Assembly (NCBI GenBank): GCA_037441725.1
Contig: JBBIRT010000170.1
Coordinates: forward strand, 1 to 6,207
Reading direction: 5' to 3'
DNA length: 6,207 nucleotides
Source of the DNA: JBBIRT01 sp037441725
GTDB taxonomy: Bacteria; Desulfobacterota; BSN033; UBA1163
Shown piece by piece: positions 4,880 through 6,207 of this stretch (positions are counted from its first letter, which is position 1; every line of letters begins with the position of its first letter). Both the position numbers and the translations under genes were made by a program. The notes under the pieces are model-generated. The model ran no database searches, was not told the origin of the DNA, and worked only from the letters and a program-made list of their open reading frames with translations.

Positions 4880-5911
4880 TTGAAAGTTAAGATCTCGTGG
4901 GTATTATGGATGATACTTATTCTGATCGTTGGTTGTGCCAAGAAGGGTCCTCCTGTTCCATGGGAGTCCGTTGTTCCCAAAAGGATTGTTGATCTTATGG
5001 CCACCCCTGTTGATGGTCGTCTCCTTTTGGAATGGACTGTTCCTAAGGAGAATACAGATAAGTCACCCCTTACCGATCTTTCGAGCTTTCAGATTCTTAG
5101 ATCAGAAGGCATTCTGATAGGAGATGAATGTAGAGGGTGTGGGGATAAGCCCAAGATGATCTATGAAATGAAGGTAGCCCTTTCTAAAGAGACCAAGAGG
5201 AAGAGAATGGCCGTCTTATTTGAAGATCATGAACCGAGAAAGGTTTATGTCTATCAGGTGGTCTCAGTCAATAAGAGAGGATACCTAAGCTCTCCCTCAA
5301 ATCCTGTAACCGTTTATTGGGATCAATGGCCGCCTCCTCCAAGAAAGGTAAATGTGGAAAGCGGGGATAAAAGGGTTGATCTCCAATGGGAATCTGTTGA
5401 AGGAGCAACAGGATATAATGTGTATCGGAGAATGGAAAACGAAGATTTTCCTCTTAAGCCAGTAAACCGAACACCCTTGACAACCCGTCAATACTCAGAT
5501 TTAAATGTGGAGAATGAAAAGAGATATTTTTACTCGGTAAGGGCTTTAAAAAGGGTGGTGGAGACCGATGTAGAGGGAAAGGGATCTCTGGAAATTGAAG
5601 CCACTCCAACTGACCTCATTCCCCCAGGAGCTCCTATCGGACTTGTGGCCATTCCTCTTAAAGATGGGATTGAGTTGAACTGGAGAAAGAGTCAAGAACC
5701 TGATCTCTTAGGGTATTATCTCTACCGAAGAGGAGCAGGAGAGACAGAGTTTAGGCGGTTAATCGAAGTTCCCCTTTCCAAAGAGATTTATCTTGATCGT
5801 GATGTCATTTTGGAGCACGAATATGAATATGCAGTGACAGCAGTCGACCATTCCGCTCGGAGGAATGAAAGTCCTTTCTCAGAGGAGGTTAGAGTCAAAT
5901 ATATCTATTAA
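4880..5911 (+). CDS. Lipoprotein with LptM-like N terminus and three FN3-like domains
   Basis: The 343 aa product starts at TTG with a short basic segment (MKVK), a hydrophobic core and the lipobox IVGC, placing the lipidated cysteine at C19. The next residue is Ala, not Asp, so outer-membrane sorting by Lol is expected. Right after the cysteine comes AKKGPPVPWE, resembling the G-x-KGP-x-xPP signature of the small lipoprotein LptM/YifL. Three beta-sandwich repeats of fibronectin type III character follow: about 33-147 (LLLEW...FQILRS...YVYQVVSVN), 152-243 (DLQWESVEGATGYNVYRR...YFYSVRAL) and 248-341 (ELNWRKSQEPDLLGYYLYRR...YEYAVTAVD). The first is interrupted by an insertion with CRGC (84-87). 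The domains probably mediate protein binding in the periplasm; no catalytic motif is seen. The gene lies between yggS and lysA, 75 bases after the former and 63 before the latter. Function is otherwise unknown. Confidence 0.88.
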   Translation: MKVKISWVLWMILILIVGCAKKGPPVPWESVVPKRIVDLMATPVDGRLLLEWTVPKENTDKSPLTDLSSFQILRSEGILIGDECRGCGDKPKMIYEMKVALSKETKRKRMAVLFEDHEPRKVYVYQVVSVNKRGYLSSPSNPVTVYWDQWPPPPRKVNVESGDKRVDLQWESVEGATGYNVYRRMENEDFPLKPVNRTPLTTRQYSDLNVENEKRYFYSVRALKRVVETDVEGKGSLEIEATPTDLIPPGAPIGLVAIPLKDGIELNWRKSQEPDLLGYYLYRRGAGETEFRRLIEVPLSKEIYLDRDVILEHEYEYAVTAVDHSARRNESPFSEEVRVKYIY

Positions 5912-5974
5912 TTTCAAATCTTAAATCTGGATGATGGATGGAGATGTTTTTCAAACCGAAATTTGGAGAGGGAG

Positions 5975-6207
5975 ATGCACTACTTCGAATATAAGAACGA
6001 CCAACTCTATTGTGAAGGGATTCCGGTTGAGGCGATTGCTGAAAAAGTGGGGACTCCTTTTTATCTTTATAGTTATCACACACTGGTCAGACATTTTACC
6101 GTATTTGATCAGGCCTTTGATGGGATACCCCATTTGGTTTGTTATTCTGCCAAAGCCAATTCCAACCTCTCCCTGCTCCGGCTCTTCATCACCTTGGGAG
6201 GGGGAGA
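5975..6207 (+). CDS. lysA: Diaminopimelate decarboxylase LysA, 5' part (runs off the window)
   Basis: LysA is the PLP-dependent fold-III decarboxylase that converts meso-diaminopimelate to L-lysine and CO2, the last step of lysine synthesis. The visible 77 codons begin MHYFEYKNDQLYCEGIP and contain the hallmark GTPFYLYS (26-33) and the PLP-lysine segment YSAKANSN, with K60 as the expected Schiff-base residue. The frame is open to the end of the window (two bases of codon 78 remain), so the barrel remainder and the C-terminal domain with the CESGD motif are outside. The ATG at 5975 is preceded by GGAG at 5965-5968, 6 bases away, within a purine-rich tract. It follows the lipoprotein gene after 63 bases on the same strand and is probably in the same operon. 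Confidence 0.94.
   Translation, partial: MHYFEYKNDQLYCEGIPVEAIAEKVGTPFYLYSYHTLVRHFTVFDQAFDGIPHLVCYSAKANSNLSLLRLFITLGGG

Noticed and set aside
4762..5004. Minus-strand open frame across the yggS-lipoprotein junction
   Set aside because: It overlaps the ends of two real genes, lacks a credible start signal and its translation has no protein-like pattern.
5895..6133. Short minus-strand open frames over the start of lysA
   Set aside because: They are antisense to the LysA N terminus, which is clearly homologous in the plus strand.

Overview
The window looks like chromosomal DNA of moderate-to-low GC from a Desulfobacterota (former Deltaproteobacteria) lineage, possibly an uncultured Syntrophobacterales-like organism. 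The support is a Tat-exported group 1 [NiFe] hydrogenase of the sulfate-reducer type, a GYD-domain protein next to ftsY, and an order maf - yggS - FN3 lipoprotein - lysA that I associate with this phylum from memory. The phylum call is inference and has not been tested by alignment.

Layout. (1) Positions 1-1133, minus strand: a periplasmic [NiFe] hydrogenase module. The small subunit is complete. The large-subunit gene starts immediately after its stop codon but stops resembling the family after about 19 codons and hits an in-frame stop at 30-32. (2) Positions 1134-1554: an AT-rich non-coding divergent region of about 420 bases with a short GC-rich segment carrying two overlapping dyads. (3) Positions 1555-2094, plus strand: an unrecognised, highly charged, probably coiled-coil protein, convergent with ftsY across 17 bases. 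(4) Positions 2112-3369, minus strand: a GYD-domain protein followed by ftsY, apparently one transcript from a good sigma70-like promoter at 3398-3427. (5) Positions 3514-6207, plus strand: maf, yggS, a lipoprotein with three fibronectin type III-like domains, and the 5' end of lysA, which runs off the window.

How the genes relate. The plus-strand cluster combines nucleotide-pool sanitation (Maf), PLP homeostasis (YggS), an outer-membrane lipoprotein whose N terminus resembles LptM, and a PLP-dependent lysine/diaminopimelate enzyme (LysA). YggS and LysA share PLP as cofactor, and the small LptM lipoprotein is found next to lysA or dapF in other proteobacteria. ftsY encodes the signal recognition particle receptor. 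The hydrogenase would oxidise H2 in the periplasm if an intact large subunit exists.

Novelty. I see no CRISPR array, tRNA, rRNA, phage gene, transposase or defence system. The observations most worth checking are the break in the hydrogenase large subunit next to an imperfect inverted repeat, the extra cysteines near the medial Fe-S cluster of the small subunit, the LptM-like N terminus joined to FN3-like domains, and the uncharacterised coiled-coil gene. None of these amounts to a clearly new system.
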